From assembly GCA_965279295.1 (NCBI GenBank), contig CBDIHQ010000011.1: 64,000 bases of DNA. One strand, written 5' to 3'. This DNA comes from Aquabacter sp965279295. GTDB lineage: Bacteria; Pseudomonadota; Alphaproteobacteria; Rhizobiales; Xanthobacteraceae. Of the stretch, positions 8,803 to 16,785 are shown one piece after another. Under the pieces are notes generated by a model, which was given only the letters and a program-made list of their open reading frames with translations, did no database searches and was not told where the DNA came from. The position numbers and the translations under genes were made by a program. Numbering within the stretch: position 1 is the stretch's first letter; each line of letters starts with the position of its first letter.

Positions 8803-8828
8803 ACGCTCAACTCAGTCGGACGGAACGA

Positions 8829-9362
8829 TCAGCCCTTCGCCTTGGCGCGCTCAATGGCTTCGTTGACCATCTGCAGCGCCTCTTCGGCATCGCCCCAGCG
8901 CACGATCTTGACCCACTTGCCGGGCTCAAGATCCTTGTAGTGGGTGAAGAAGTGCTCGATCTGCTGGATCGTGATGTCCGGCAGGTCGGAATAGGTCAGC
9001 ACCTTGTCGTACCGCTTGGTGAGCTTCGGCGCCGGCACGGCGATGATCTTCTCATCGAGGCCGCCCTCGTCTTCCATGAGAAGCACGCCCACCGGCCGAG
9101 CTGCGATAACCGCGCCGGGGATGATGGGACGGGTGTTGGCGATGAGGACATCGCACGGGTCGCCATCGCCCGAGAGCGTGTGCGGGATGAAGCCGTAATT
9201 GCCGGGGTAGCGCATGGGCGTATAGAGGAAGCGGTCCACGAACAGGGTGCCGGCTTCCTTGTCCAGCTCATACTTGATGGGCTCTCCACCGATCGGCACC
9301 TCGATCACCACGTTGACTTCGTGGGGCGGATTCTTGCCGATCTTGATCGCGTCGATGCGCAT
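8829..9362 (-). CDS. ppa: inorganic pyrophosphatase
   Basis: This soluble family I pyrophosphatase hydrolyses PPi to two phosphates, pulling biosynthetic reactions forward. The 177-residue length is typical. The nucleus GDGDPCDVL supplies the metal-binding aspartates, and IEVP, KYELDKEAG, DRFLYTPMRYPGNYGFIP and KVLTYSDLPDI are all family hallmarks. I chose the ATG at 9362, which starts MRIDAIKIGKNPPHE as in relatives, over the GTG four codons upstream at 9374. It is convergent with the upstream operon and precedes a GNAT gene on the opposite side of a short gap. Confidence 0.96.
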   Translation of the reverse strand: MRIDAIKIGKNPPHEVNVVIEVPIGGEPIKYELDKEAGTLFVDRFLYTPMRYPGNYGFIPHTLSGDGDPCDVLIANTRPIIPGAVIAARPVGVLLMEDEGGLDEKIIAVPAPKLTKRYDKVLTYSDLPDITIQQIEHFFTHYKDLEPGKWVKIVRWGDAEEALQMVNEAIERAKAKG

Positions 9363-9414
9363 GTCACCACTCACTTGGAAAGCCTAGGGGATCTCGCGCT
9401 GCGTTGCAGCGCGG

Positions 9415-9924
9415 TTACCGCTGCCAAGCGAAGGCGATTTTGTCCAGGGTTTTCGCTCCGAAACGCTCTGTCGAGGCTGCGACGCGTTGCCCGCCCAAGG
9501 CCTCATAGAAGCCGACGGCCCCTGAATTGTCCTTGAGCGCCCACACCACAAGACCATTGAGGCGCGCCAATGACAGATCGCGCCGGGCGGCGGAAAAAAG
9601 CCGGTGCCCGAAGCCGAGCCCCTGATAGACCGGCTTCAAGTAGATCTCATAAATCTCGCCGCCATAGGGGAGGGTCTTGGCGCGGTTGCCGCCGTAATTG
9701 GCGTAGCCAACCACTTCGTCCCCGGCGATGAGAAGCGAAACGCGGCTGCCCCTTCGGATCGCCTGCTCCCACCACATGGGGCCGCGCCGCTCGACCATGC
9801 GCTCGAGTTCCAGGCCCGGGATCAGACCGCGATACGCGGTGCGCCAGGCGTTGTCGTGGACGTCTGCAACCGCAGGAGCGTCCTGCGTCCTTGCGCGTCG
9901 GATCTCGATGAGTCCAGTGCCCAT
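9415..9924 (-). CDS. GNAT-family N-acetyltransferase
   Basis: The 169-residue protein shows the GNAT fold order: an N-terminal IEIRRARTQDAPAVADVH strand-helix, the central strands SLLIAGDEVVGYANYG and GEIYEIYLKPVYQGLGFGHRLFSAA (the acetyl-CoA pyrophosphate loop, QGLGFGHRL), then NSGAVGFYEALGG. It transfers an acetyl group from acetyl-CoA to an unidentified amine. The ATG at 9924 is preferred because the extra 29 residues available upstream lack family character. It stands alone between ppa and a divergent membrane-protein gene. Confidence 0.87.
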   Translation of the reverse strand: MGTGLIEIRRARTQDAPAVADVHDNAWRTAYRGLIPGLELERMVERRGPMWWEQAIRRGSRVSLLIAGDEVVGYANYGGNRAKTLPYGGEIYEIYLKPVYQGLGFGHRLFSAARRDLSLARLNGLVVWALKDNSGAVGFYEALGGQRVAASTERFGAKTLDKIAFAWQR

Positions 9925-10117
9925 GTCGGGATGGAAGCAAACAAGCGCGCGCGCATCAAGTCCTTTAGGTCCACTGCGCACAGGCACCCTGCCGGCATGC
10001 CACTCGGGCATGCTCTAAGCCCTTGAGGGCGAACATGCTTCGCCGCTTCCCCAGGCCCGCCGTCGTGCTAGAAGGAAGCGTCGCGGGAATCCGCCGGCAC
10101 ATTTGGCACGTCACGAT

Positions 10118-10432
10118 ATGATCCGCTTCCTGTTTCGCTTCTTCGGCTTCTGGGTTCTGGCCGGCGGCTTCGTCGCCCTGGTTGTGGACGGCACGCGCTC
10201 TATCGCCGCCTCGCGGATCCTGTTCACCTCAACGCGGGACGCCTGGAACTCCTTATCCCCGGCCACGCTCACCCAGGCGCAGGCGCGGGTTTCCGGCCTT
10301 TCGGCCTGGGCTTGGCCGGACCTCGCCGCGCCGGTTCTGGGCCTGCCGTTGTTCGCGGTGCTCGCCGTTCTGGGGCTTCTGATGCTGGCCATCGGCCGCG
10401 TGCGGCGGCGCTCGCGCTACGAAGTCGGCTGA
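10118..10432 (+). CDS. small inner-membrane protein of unknown function
   Basis: The 104-residue protein has two clear hydrophobic segments, one at the N-terminus (FLFRFFGFWVLAGGFVALVV) and one near the C-terminus (PLFAVLAVLGLLMLAIG), with a short positively charged tail RVRRRSR. Between them lies a conserved-looking stretch containing DGTRSIAA. Similar proteins occur in Rhizobiales but I know of no established function. The ATG at 10118 is preferred to a TTG at 10103. It precedes msrA by 170 bp and may be transcribed with it. Confidence 0.75.
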   Translation: MIRFLFRFFGFWVLAGGFVALVVDGTRSIAASRILFTSTRDAWNSLSPATLTQAQARVSGLSAWAWPDLAAPVLGLPLFAVLAVLGLLMLAIGRVRRRSRYEVG

Positions 10433-10602
10433 GCCGCCCCTCGCATTTAAGTGGGCGCAATCCCATATTAGGCAGCGAGCCGTTCGAGCAGGCTCCGGGC
10501 GGCCCCAAGCCCTCCCACAAGTTGCTCCCCCCTCGATCAAGCGCGCCGCATCGCACCGTGTCTCAAGCACCGGCGCGGAACGCGCGCGAGGAGCGCGAAG
10601 CC

Positions 10603-11259
10603 ATGTTCTGGTCCAAGAAGTCCCTCGACATTCCCGCCGCCGCGGATGCCCTCCCCGGCCGGGCCGACGCTGTTCCCACCGCCGCGACCCATTTCATCAA
10701 CGGCCGCCCGCTCAAGGGCCCCTATCCCGAAGGCTTGCAGAGCGCGGTGTTCGCGCTGGGCTGCTTCTGGGGCGCCGAGCGCATGTTCTGGACGCTGCCG
10801 GGCGTCTATGTGACCGCCGTGGGTTATATCGGCGGCCACACGCCGAACCCGACCTATGAGGAAACCTGCTCCGGCCGCACCGGGCATACCGAAGGTGTGC
10901 TGGTGGTCTATGACCCGAAGCAGACCTCGTTCGGCGCATTGCTGAAGGCGTTCTGGGAAAACCACGACCCGACCCAGGGCATGCGCCAGGGCAATGATAT
11001 CGGCACGCAATACCGCTCCGGCATCTATGTGCCCGACGCGGCGCGGCTGGCGGAGGCGCGGGCCTCGAAGGCCACCTATGAGGCCGCGCTCAAGGGGCGG
11101 GGCTTCGGCGCCATCACCACAGAGATCGCCGAGGGCGGCCCGTTCTATTTCGCCGAGACCTACCATCAGCAATACCTCGGCAAGAACCCGCAGGGCTATT
11201 GCAACCTCGGCGGCGTCGGCGTGTCCTGCCCAATCGGGGTCGGGGTGGCGGCCGAATAG
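10603..11259 (+). CDS. msrA: peptide-methionine (S)-S-oxide reductase
   Basis: MsrA reduces methionine-S-sulfoxide in proteins and free methionine, using thioredoxin. The 218-residue protein has the catalytic motif GCFWGAER near residue 50, followed by the family blocks GYIGGHTPNPTYEETCSGRTGHTE split by short gaps, NDIGTQYRSGIY and the C-terminal resolving-Cys region YCNLGGVGVSCPIG. The ATG at 10603 is preceded by GAGGAGCG. An in-frame upstream extension of about 97 codons has no family similarity and is rejected. The length matches the long MsrA form that has a roughly 45-residue N-terminal arm. Confidence 0.95.
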   Translation: MFWSKKSLDIPAAADALPGRADAVPTAATHFINGRPLKGPYPEGLQSAVFALGCFWGAERMFWTLPGVYVTAVGYIGGHTPNPTYEETCSGRTGHTEGVLVVYDPKQTSFGALLKAFWENHDPTQGMRQGNDIGTQYRSGIYVPDAARLAEARASKATYEAALKGRGFGAITTEIAEGGPFYFAETYHQQYLGKNPQGYCNLGGVGVSCPIGVGVAAE

Positions 11260-11419
11260 TCCGCGACACCGTAAGTCTTCATGCGCGGCGGGAGGCAACT
11301 CCCGCCGTTTTTCGGTCCCGCGCCAGCTGACGCATTGATCCCGGCGCCAGAAACGCCTTTTATGCCGCGCCGCAGCTTGCGCCGGGGTTTGAGTCCTCGG
11401 CCCTTTAAGAGGACCCCTC

Positions 11420-12112
11420 ATGGCCAGCGCCTTCGTTATCACCGCCCCGGAAATTCCCACCCTTCCCGTCGTGGAGAGCGCGGCGCTGTTTCCGGTTCAC
11501 CGCATCTATTGCGTCGGCCGCAATTTCGCCGATCACGCCATCGAGATGGGCCACGATCCGAGCCGCGAGCCGCCCTTCTTCTTTCAGAAGAACCCCGACA
11601 ATCTGGTGCCGGACGGCGCCACCATCCCCTATCCCAAGCGCACCTCGGATGTGCATTACGAGATCGAACTTGTGGTGGCGATCCGGGAAGGCGGCGAGGA
11701 CATCCCGCTCGCGAGCGCGCTCGATCATGTCTACGGCTACGGCATCGGCATCGACCTGACCCGGCGCGATCTTCAGGGCGAAGCCAAGAAGCTCGGACGG
11801 CCGTGGGAAGTCGGCAAGGCATTCGAGCAGTCGGCGCCGGCCTCGGCCCTGGTGCCCGTCTCGCGCATCGGCCACCCCTCCGCCGGGCGGATCTGGCTTT
11901 CGGTGAACGGCGTGCTGAAGCAGGAGGGCGACCTCAACCAGATGATCTGGAAGGTGCCGGAGATGATCTCCGAACTCTCCACCCTGTTCCGCCTGATGCC
12001 CGGCGACCTGATTTTCGCCGGCACGCCGGCAGGGGTTGGCCCCTGCAAGGCCGGCGACGTGCTGGAAGGCGGCGTCGCGGGTGTCGGCACGCTGAAGGTG
12101 ACGATCGGCTGA
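11420..12112 (+). CDS. fumarylacetoacetate hydrolase family protein (fumarylpyruvate hydrolase / acylpyruvase-like)
   Basis: The 230-residue protein is a single FAH catalytic domain. IYCVGRNFADHAIEMG is the N-terminal signature, VHYEIELVVAI carries the acidic metal ligands, YGIGIDLTRRDLQ another, and GDLIFAGTPAGVG the C-terminal signature. The short length and VGRNFADH are typical of acylpyruvases and fumarylpyruvate hydrolases, which cleave C-C bonds of beta-diketo acids. No aromatic-degradation genes are adjacent, so the physiological substrate is open. AAGAGGA precedes the ATG, and a strong hairpin follows the stop within 10 bases. Confidence 0.9.
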   Translation: MASAFVITAPEIPTLPVVESAALFPVHRIYCVGRNFADHAIEMGHDPSREPPFFFQKNPDNLVPDGATIPYPKRTSDVHYEIELVVAIREGGEDIPLASALDHVYGYGIGIDLTRRDLQGEAKKLGRPWEVGKAFEQSAPASALVPVSRIGHPSAGRIWLSVNGVLKQEGDLNQMIWKVPEMISELSTLFRLMPGDLIFAGTPAGVGPCKAGDVLEGGVAGVGTLKVTIG

Positions 12113-12118
12113 TAATAA

Positions 12119-12149
12119 GCACCGACCCACACTGTGCGTGGGTCGGTGC
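12119..12149 (+). terminator. intrinsic terminator after the FAH-family gene
   Basis: A perfect 12-bp stem (GCACCGACCCAC / GTGGGTCGGTGC) with a 7-nt loop begins seven bases after the stop codon. It is followed by a moderately T-rich stretch (TTCATTTCT), and separates this gene from the toxin-antitoxin promoter. Confidence 0.7.
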
Positions 12150-12174
12150 GCATGCCTTCATTTCTCCCACTTGT

Positions 12175-12198
12175 ATATGTACAGTGTTCTGTACATAT
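12175..12198. promoter_or_regulatory. YefM-type autoregulatory operator (two TGTACA cores)
   Basis: ATATGTACAG-TGTT-CTGTACATAT is a perfect palindrome of 10-bp arms. It contains two TGTACA hexamers (12178-12183 and 12190-12195) whose centres are exactly 12 bp apart. That hexamer and spacing are the published signature of the E. coli yefM-yoeB operator. It ends 20 bp before the antitoxin start codon. Confidence 0.85.
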
Positions 12199-12217
12199 CA
12201 GGGATATGGAGGATCAC

Positions 12218-12472
12218 ATGCAGGTTCTGACCTACACGGACGCCCGCGCCAAATTGAAGGATGTGATGGACCGCGTGGTGGAAAACCACGAAGAGGTCGT
12301 CGTCACCCGCAAGAACGGAAAGCCGGTGGTGATGGTCTCCCTGGACGCCTGGAATTCCATCCAGGAGACCATGCATCTCCTCTCGACGCCGGCGAATGCC
12401 CGTGCGCTGCGGGACTCCATTGCCCAGCTCGATGAAGGCAGCGGCACCGAGCGTGCGTTGATCGAGCCGTGA
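12218..12472 (+). CDS. yefM: type II antitoxin, YefM/Phd family
   Basis: The 84-residue antitoxin has the Phd/YefM N-terminal DNA-binding fold (MQVLTYTDARAKLKDVMDRV, then VVTRKNGKPVVMVSLDAWNSIQET split by the usual turn). Its acidic C-terminus neutralises YoeB. The ATG at 12218 has an ideal GGAGGA five bases upstream; an ATG at 12206 would put that Shine-Dalgarno inside the gene. It overlaps the toxin gene by four bases (GTGA). Repression with YoeB at the palindrome just upstream is expected from the family. Confidence 0.94.
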   Translation: MQVLTYTDARAKLKDVMDRVVENHEEVVVTRKNGKPVVMVSLDAWNSIQETMHLLSTPANARALRDSIAQLDEGSGTERALIEP

Positions 12473-12735
12473 GGCTGATCTTCTCCGACCTCGCGTGGGA
12501 GCAATACAATCATTGGATAGCGGCCGACCCGAAGGTCTTCGGGCGGCTGAACGACCTCATCCGGGAATGCCGGCGCAGCCCGTTTGTCGGCATGGGGAAG
12601 CCTGAACCCTTGAAGGGAGATCTGGCAGGCTGGTGGTCGCGCCGGCTCACGCGGGATGATCGACTGGTGTATCGCGTCTCCGGGAAGGCGCCCCACCAGC
12701 AGCTCGAAATCGCCCAATGCCGGTTCCATTATTGA
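12469..12735 (+). CDS. yoeB: type II toxin, YoeB family mRNA endoribonuclease
   Basis: YoeB binds the ribosomal A site and cleaves mRNA when the antitoxin is degraded. The 88-residue length and the RelE-like fold blocks match: FSDLAWEQYNHW, LIRECRRSPFVGMGKPEPLKGD split by gaps, the catalytic Glu in KPEPLK, WWSRRLTRDDRLVYRV with the basic residues, and the terminal CRFHY with the catalytic His-Tyr. It starts with GTG overlapping the yefM stop. All key residues are intact, so an active toxin is likely. Confidence 0.94.
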   Translation: MRLIFSDLAWEQYNHWIAADPKVFGRLNDLIRECRRSPFVGMGKPEPLKGDLAGWWSRRLTRDDRLVYRVSGKAPHQQLEIAQCRFHY

Positions 12736-12785
12736 CCGGCTCTGCGGCGAAGCGTCGGTAAACGCTCCGCCGTCCGAGATCGAAC

Positions 12786-13916
12786 TTACTCCACGTCCTC
12801 CACCTCGGCCGGGCCGCCGCCATAGGCGCGCTGGGCGAGGGCGGCTTCCATGAAGGGGTCGAGGTCGCCGTCGAGCACCTCCTGCGGCGTGCCCGACTGG
12901 ACGCCGGTGCGCAGGTCTTTCACCAATTGATACGGCTGGAGCACGTAGGACCGGATCTGGTGGCCCCAGCCGATGTCGGTGCGCGCGGCCTGCTCGGCGG
13001 CGGCCTGCGCCTCGCGGCGCTTCAGCTCGGCCTCGTAGAGCTTGGCGCGCAGCATGTTCCAGGCGGTGGCCTTGTTCTTGTGCTGCGAGCGATCGCCCTG
13101 TGACACCACCGCGATGCCGGTGGGCAAATGGGTGAGGCGCACCGCCGATTCGGTCTTGTTCACATGCTGGCCGCCGGCGCCGCCGGAGCGCATGGTGTCG
13201 ATGCGCACTTCGCTCTCATTGATCTCGACCACGATGCGGTCGTCGATCACGGGATAGACGTCCACCGAGGCGAACGAGGTCTGGCGGCGGGCGTTGGAAT
13301 CGAATGGCGAGATGCGCACCAGGCGGTGCACGCCGGCTTCGGTCTTCAGCCAGCCGTAGGCGTTGTGGCCCTTCACCGTGATGGTCGCGGACTTGAGGCC
13401 GGCCTGCTCGCCCTGGGACTCGTCCACCAGTTCCACCTTGAAGCCATGGCGCTCGCACCAGCGGCGATACATGCGCAGAAGCATCTCGGCCCAGTCCTGG
13501 CTGTCGGTGCCGCCGGCACCGGCATGGACTTCGAGATAGGTGTCGTTGCTATCGGCCTCGCCGTTGAACAGCGATTCCAGTTCGCGCCGGGCAAGCTCCG
13601 CTTTCAGCCCGTCGAGCGCGACCGAGGCTTCGGCGATCACGCCCTCGTCGCCTTCCGCTTCACCCAGCTCGATCAGTTCAACGTGGTCGGCGAGTTCGCG
13701 GTTCACCCGGTCGATGGCGCCGAGTGCGTCTTCGAGCGAGGTGCGTTCCTGCATCAGCTTCTGGGCCCGTTCGGGATCATCCCAAAGCTTTGGATCCTCG
13801 ACGATGGCGTTCAGCTCGGCAAGACGCCGACGCGAGCGGTCCACATTGAGATGCTGGCGCAGAAGGTCGACGGATTCGTTGATCTCCTCGACCTTCGCGG
13901 CAAGCTCCGCACGCAT
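12786..13916 (-). CDS. prfB: peptide chain release factor 2
   Basis: RF2 terminates translation at UGA and UAA. The 376-residue product has the N-terminal coiled helices, the stop-codon-recognising SPF tripeptide in HRLVRISPFDS and the GGQ catalytic motif in RSGGAGGQHVNKTES. The frame is continuous, so the autoregulatory +1 frameshift found in enteric prfB is absent here. I start at the ATG at 13916 (MRAELAAKVEEI), matching relatives; the upstream 25 open codons lack similarity. It follows the PBP1A gene on the same strand, a common order in Rhizobiales. Confidence 0.96.
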   Translation of the reverse strand: MRAELAAKVEEINESVDLLRQHLNVDRSRRRLAELNAIVEDPKLWDDPERAQKLMQERTSLEDALGAIDRVNRELADHVELIELGEAEGDEGVIAEASVALDGLKAELARRELESLFNGEADSNDTYLEVHAGAGGTDSQDWAEMLLRMYRRWCERHGFKVELVDESQGEQAGLKSATITVKGHNAYGWLKTEAGVHRLVRISPFDSNARRQTSFASVDVYPVIDDRIVVEINESEVRIDTMRSGGAGGQHVNKTESAVRLTHLPTGIAVVSQGDRSQHKNKATAWNMLRAKLYEAELKRREAQAAAEQAARTDIGWGHQIRSYVLQPYQLVKDLRTGVQSGTPQEVLDGDLDPFMEAALAQRAYGGGPAEVEDVE

Positions 13917-14075
13917 GGCAAACCTGTCTTTCGATAAATGGCCGGGGAAAGTAGCGAGGGGGGTGGAGCGTGTAAACCAGCGGTCACGCACGAAAGCTCG
14001 GCAGGGCGGCCGCTCGGGACCCCCGCTCCGAGCTTCCGACCCCTAAAGAGGACGGAAGCTGAGCCTGTTTCGCGA

Positions 14076-16526
14076 TCAGTAGAGACCGCCGGTCCCGGCG
14101 CGGACGGCGCGGTCGGCTTCGGGTGTCACGCCCAGCGAGGCATCCGAGGCGCCGATGACGGAATAGCTGTCGGGCGGCGCGGTGCCCGGCTTGAAGGCTT
14201 CGAGGATGGCGTTCTCGCCCGCCCCCGCCCGCAGGCCGCTCTTGGGATTGATCCGCACCAGCTTGATGCCCGGCGGAACACGGAACGGAATCGCCGGCCG
14301 GTCGGCGAGCGCCGTCTTCATGAAGTCCCGAACGATGGGTGCCGAGAGGACGCCGCCGGTCGCGCCCTTGCCCATGGGCTTGGGCTTGTCGTAGCCGAGA
14401 TAGACGCCCACCACCATTTCAGGCGTGAAGGCGACGAACCAGGCGTCCTTCTCGTCGTTGGTGGTGCCGCTCTTGCCGGCCACCGGCTTGCCGAGTTCCT
14501 TCAGGGCCGTGCCGGTGCCGCGCTGAACCACGCCCTCCATCATCTCGGTGATCTGGTAGGAGGTCATGGGGTCGAGCACGATCGGCCGCCGGTCGATCAG
14601 CGTCGGCTCGGGCTGATTCTGCCAGCTTTCGGCGTCGCAGCCACGGCACTCGCGCTCGTCATGGCGGTAGATGGTGTGGCCATAGCGATCCTGAATGCGG
14701 TCGATCAGCGACGGCGTCACCTTGCGCCCGCCGTTCGCCATCATGGCGTAGGCGCCGGTCATCCGCATCAGCGTGGTCTCGCCGGCACCGAGCGCCATGG
14801 AGAGCACCGGTAGCATGTCGTCATAAACGCCGAACTTGCGGGCATACTCGGAGATGATCGGCATGCCCACATCCTGTGCGAGACGCACGGTCATCACATT
14901 TCGCGACTGTTCCAGGCCGAAGCGCAGGGTCTGCGGGCCGTAGAACTTCTTAGCGTAGTTCTCCGGCGCCCACACCGGCAGGCCGGGTCCCTGGTCGATC
15001 TCGATGGGTGCGTCCAGAACGACGGTCGAGGGGGTGTAGCCGTTGTCGAGCGCCGCTGAATAGACGATGGGCTTGAACGAGGAGCCGGGCTGGCGCAGCG
15101 CCTGGGTTGCGCGGTTGAACTGGCTCTCGTCGTAGGAAAAGCCGCCCGAAAGCGCGAGCACGCGCCCGGTCAGCGGCTCCATGACCACCATGGCACCTTC
15201 CACCTCGGGGATCTGGTGCAGGCGGTATTGGCCATCCTTGCCGGTGATCGGCTCGACATAGACCACGTCGCCCGGCTTCACCACCTGGGCAACCGAGGAC
15301 ACCGCCCTGCCCGCATCCGGCCCCTTGGTCCACCGCGCCCATTTCACGCCGTCGAGCGACAGCAGGCCGAGGTCGCGCTGGGAGGAGACGCCGCCGCCCT
15401 TCTCGCGCGGGGGCTGGAAGCCGATGCGTGCCGAATCCTTGTCTGAGGACAGGACCACCGCAAGCTTCCAGGGAATATCGCTGTAGGCCTTCACCTCGGA
15501 CAGCTTCACGCCCCAGTCGCCGGTGAGGTCGATGGTCTTGTACGGGCCGCGCCATCCGCGCTGTTCATCGAAGCGGATCAGGCCGTCGGACAACGCCTTC
15601 TTCGCCATCACCTGAAGCTTGGGATTGAGCGCGGTGCGGACCGAGAGGCCACCCTCGTACAGCTTGGTCTCGCCGTACCGGTCATAAATCTGGCGCCGGA
15701 CTTCCTCGGCGTAATATTCCGCTGCGAAAATCTGCCCGCCGGTGGGCCGCGGCGTCACAGTCAGCGCAGACTTGCGCGCCACGTCCGCCTGTTGGGCGGT
15801 GAGGTAGCCGTTCTCCGCCATGCGGTCGATGACCCAGTTGCGCCGGTCGATGGCACGCTCCCGGTCGCGGAATGGATTGTAGGAGGACGGCGCCTTGGGC
15901 AGAGCCGCGATATAGGCGGCTTCCGCCGGGGTCAGTTCGTCCACCGACTTGTCGAAATACATCAGCGAGGCCGCGGCGATGCCGTATGCGCCCATGCCGA
16001 GATAAATCTCGTTCAGATAGAGTTCGAGGATGCGGTCCTTCGAATAGGCGCGCTCGATGCGCAGCGCCAGAAGCGCTTCCTTGATCTTACGGTCGATCGA
16101 CACTTCGTTGGTCAGAAGGAAGTTCTTCGCCACCTGCTGGGTGATGGTGGAGGCGCCCTGGGGGCGACGGTTCGAGCCGTAATTCTGGAGATAGACCAGG
16201 CCGGCGCGGAAGATGCCCGAGGGGTCGATGCCGCCGTGCTCATAGAAATTCTTGTCCTCAGCGGACAGAAACGCCTCGATCACCAGGCGGGGAACGTTCT
16301 GGATCGGGATATAGAGCCGCTTCTGGCGCGCCCATTCGGCCACCAGCGCTCCGTCGTCCGCATGGACGCGGGTCATCACCGGCGGCTCGTAATTCTGGAG
16401 CTGCGAATAATCCGGCAGGTCCTGGGAATATTTCCAGACGAAATAGGTAGCCGCGCCCGCTCCCACCATGAGCACCACAGTGCCCAGGGCAAACAGAAAG
16501 CCGAAGAACCTCAACAGCAGCCGCAT
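14076..16526 (-). CDS. mrcA: penicillin-binding protein 1A (bifunctional transglycosylase/transpeptidase)
   Basis: This 816-residue class A PBP polymerises and cross-links peptidoglycan. An N-terminal membrane anchor (LLLRFFGFLFALGTVVLMVG) is followed by the GT51 domain (EDKNFYEHGGIDP, GASTITQQVAKNFLL, ALRIERAYSKDRILELYLNEIYLG split by gaps). The transpeptidase domain has GSSFKP with the acylated Ser, the SxN-type region and GKSGTTND (KTG motif). The central OB-like insert is typical of PBP1A. It lies downstream of the amidase and upstream of prfB on the same strand. Confidence 0.96.
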   Translation of the reverse strand: MRLLLRFFGFLFALGTVVLMVGAGAATYFVWKYSQDLPDYSQLQNYEPPVMTRVHADDGALVAEWARQKRLYIPIQNVPRLVIEAFLSAEDKNFYEHGGIDPSGIFRAGLVYLQNYGSNRRPQGASTITQQVAKNFLLTNEVSIDRKIKEALLALRIERAYSKDRILELYLNEIYLGMGAYGIAAASLMYFDKSVDELTPAEAAYIAALPKAPSSYNPFRDRERAIDRRNWVIDRMAENGYLTAQQADVARKSALTVTPRPTGGQIFAAEYYAEEVRRQIYDRYGETKLYEGGLSVRTALNPKLQVMAKKALSDGLIRFDEQRGWRGPYKTIDLTGDWGVKLSEVKAYSDIPWKLAVVLSSDKDSARIGFQPPREKGGGVSSQRDLGLLSLDGVKWARWTKGPDAGRAVSSVAQVVKPGDVVYVEPITGKDGQYRLHQIPEVEGAMVVMEPLTGRVLALSGGFSYDESQFNRATQALRQPGSSFKPIVYSAALDNGYTPSTVVLDAPIEIDQGPGLPVWAPENYAKKFYGPQTLRFGLEQSRNVMTVRLAQDVGMPIISEYARKFGVYDDMLPVLSMALGAGETTLMRMTGAYAMMANGGRKVTPSLIDRIQDRYGHTIYRHDERECRGCDAESWQNQPEPTLIDRRPIVLDPMTSYQITEMMEGVVQRGTGTALKELGKPVAGKSGTTNDEKDAWFVAFTPEMVVGVYLGYDKPKPMGKGATGGVLSAPIVRDFMKTALADRPAIPFRVPPGIKLVRINPKSGLRAGAGENAILEAFKPGTAPPDSYSVIGASDASLGVTPEADRAVRAGTGGLY

Positions 16527-16785
16527 TCGCCGGCTCCTCCCGCCCGGGACCCGTCAAGGCCCGCCGCAAACTATCCGCATTGACCGCCATTCAAGCTTGC
16601 ATTCAAGCTTGGCGGCGCAGCGCCCGGTACATAACGCACGCGGGCGACATTGGTCCCGCTATGTTGGCGAAAAGTGGCCGCTTCACGGCCAAAAGCCCGC
16701 AGGGGACTTCAACCCTCTGGAGATGATGCCCGGAAAGCACGCTTGCCACCAGCCCGCACGGCCCTCGCGACCTGTGGCGCGGGCG

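Noticed and set aside
10312..10602. Longer msrA start giving a 315-residue protein
   Set aside because: The extra residues overlap the upstream membrane-protein gene antisense-like and lack similarity; the ATG at 10603 has a good ribosome binding site.
13700..13916. Programmed frameshift near the start of prfB
   Set aside because: The frame is continuous through the N-terminal region and contains no in-frame TGA after a slippery site.
16588..16612. Direct repeat CATTCAAGCTTG twice between the amidase and PBP1A genes
   Set aside because: A two-copy 12-bp repeat with no other context; probably chance or a minor duplication.
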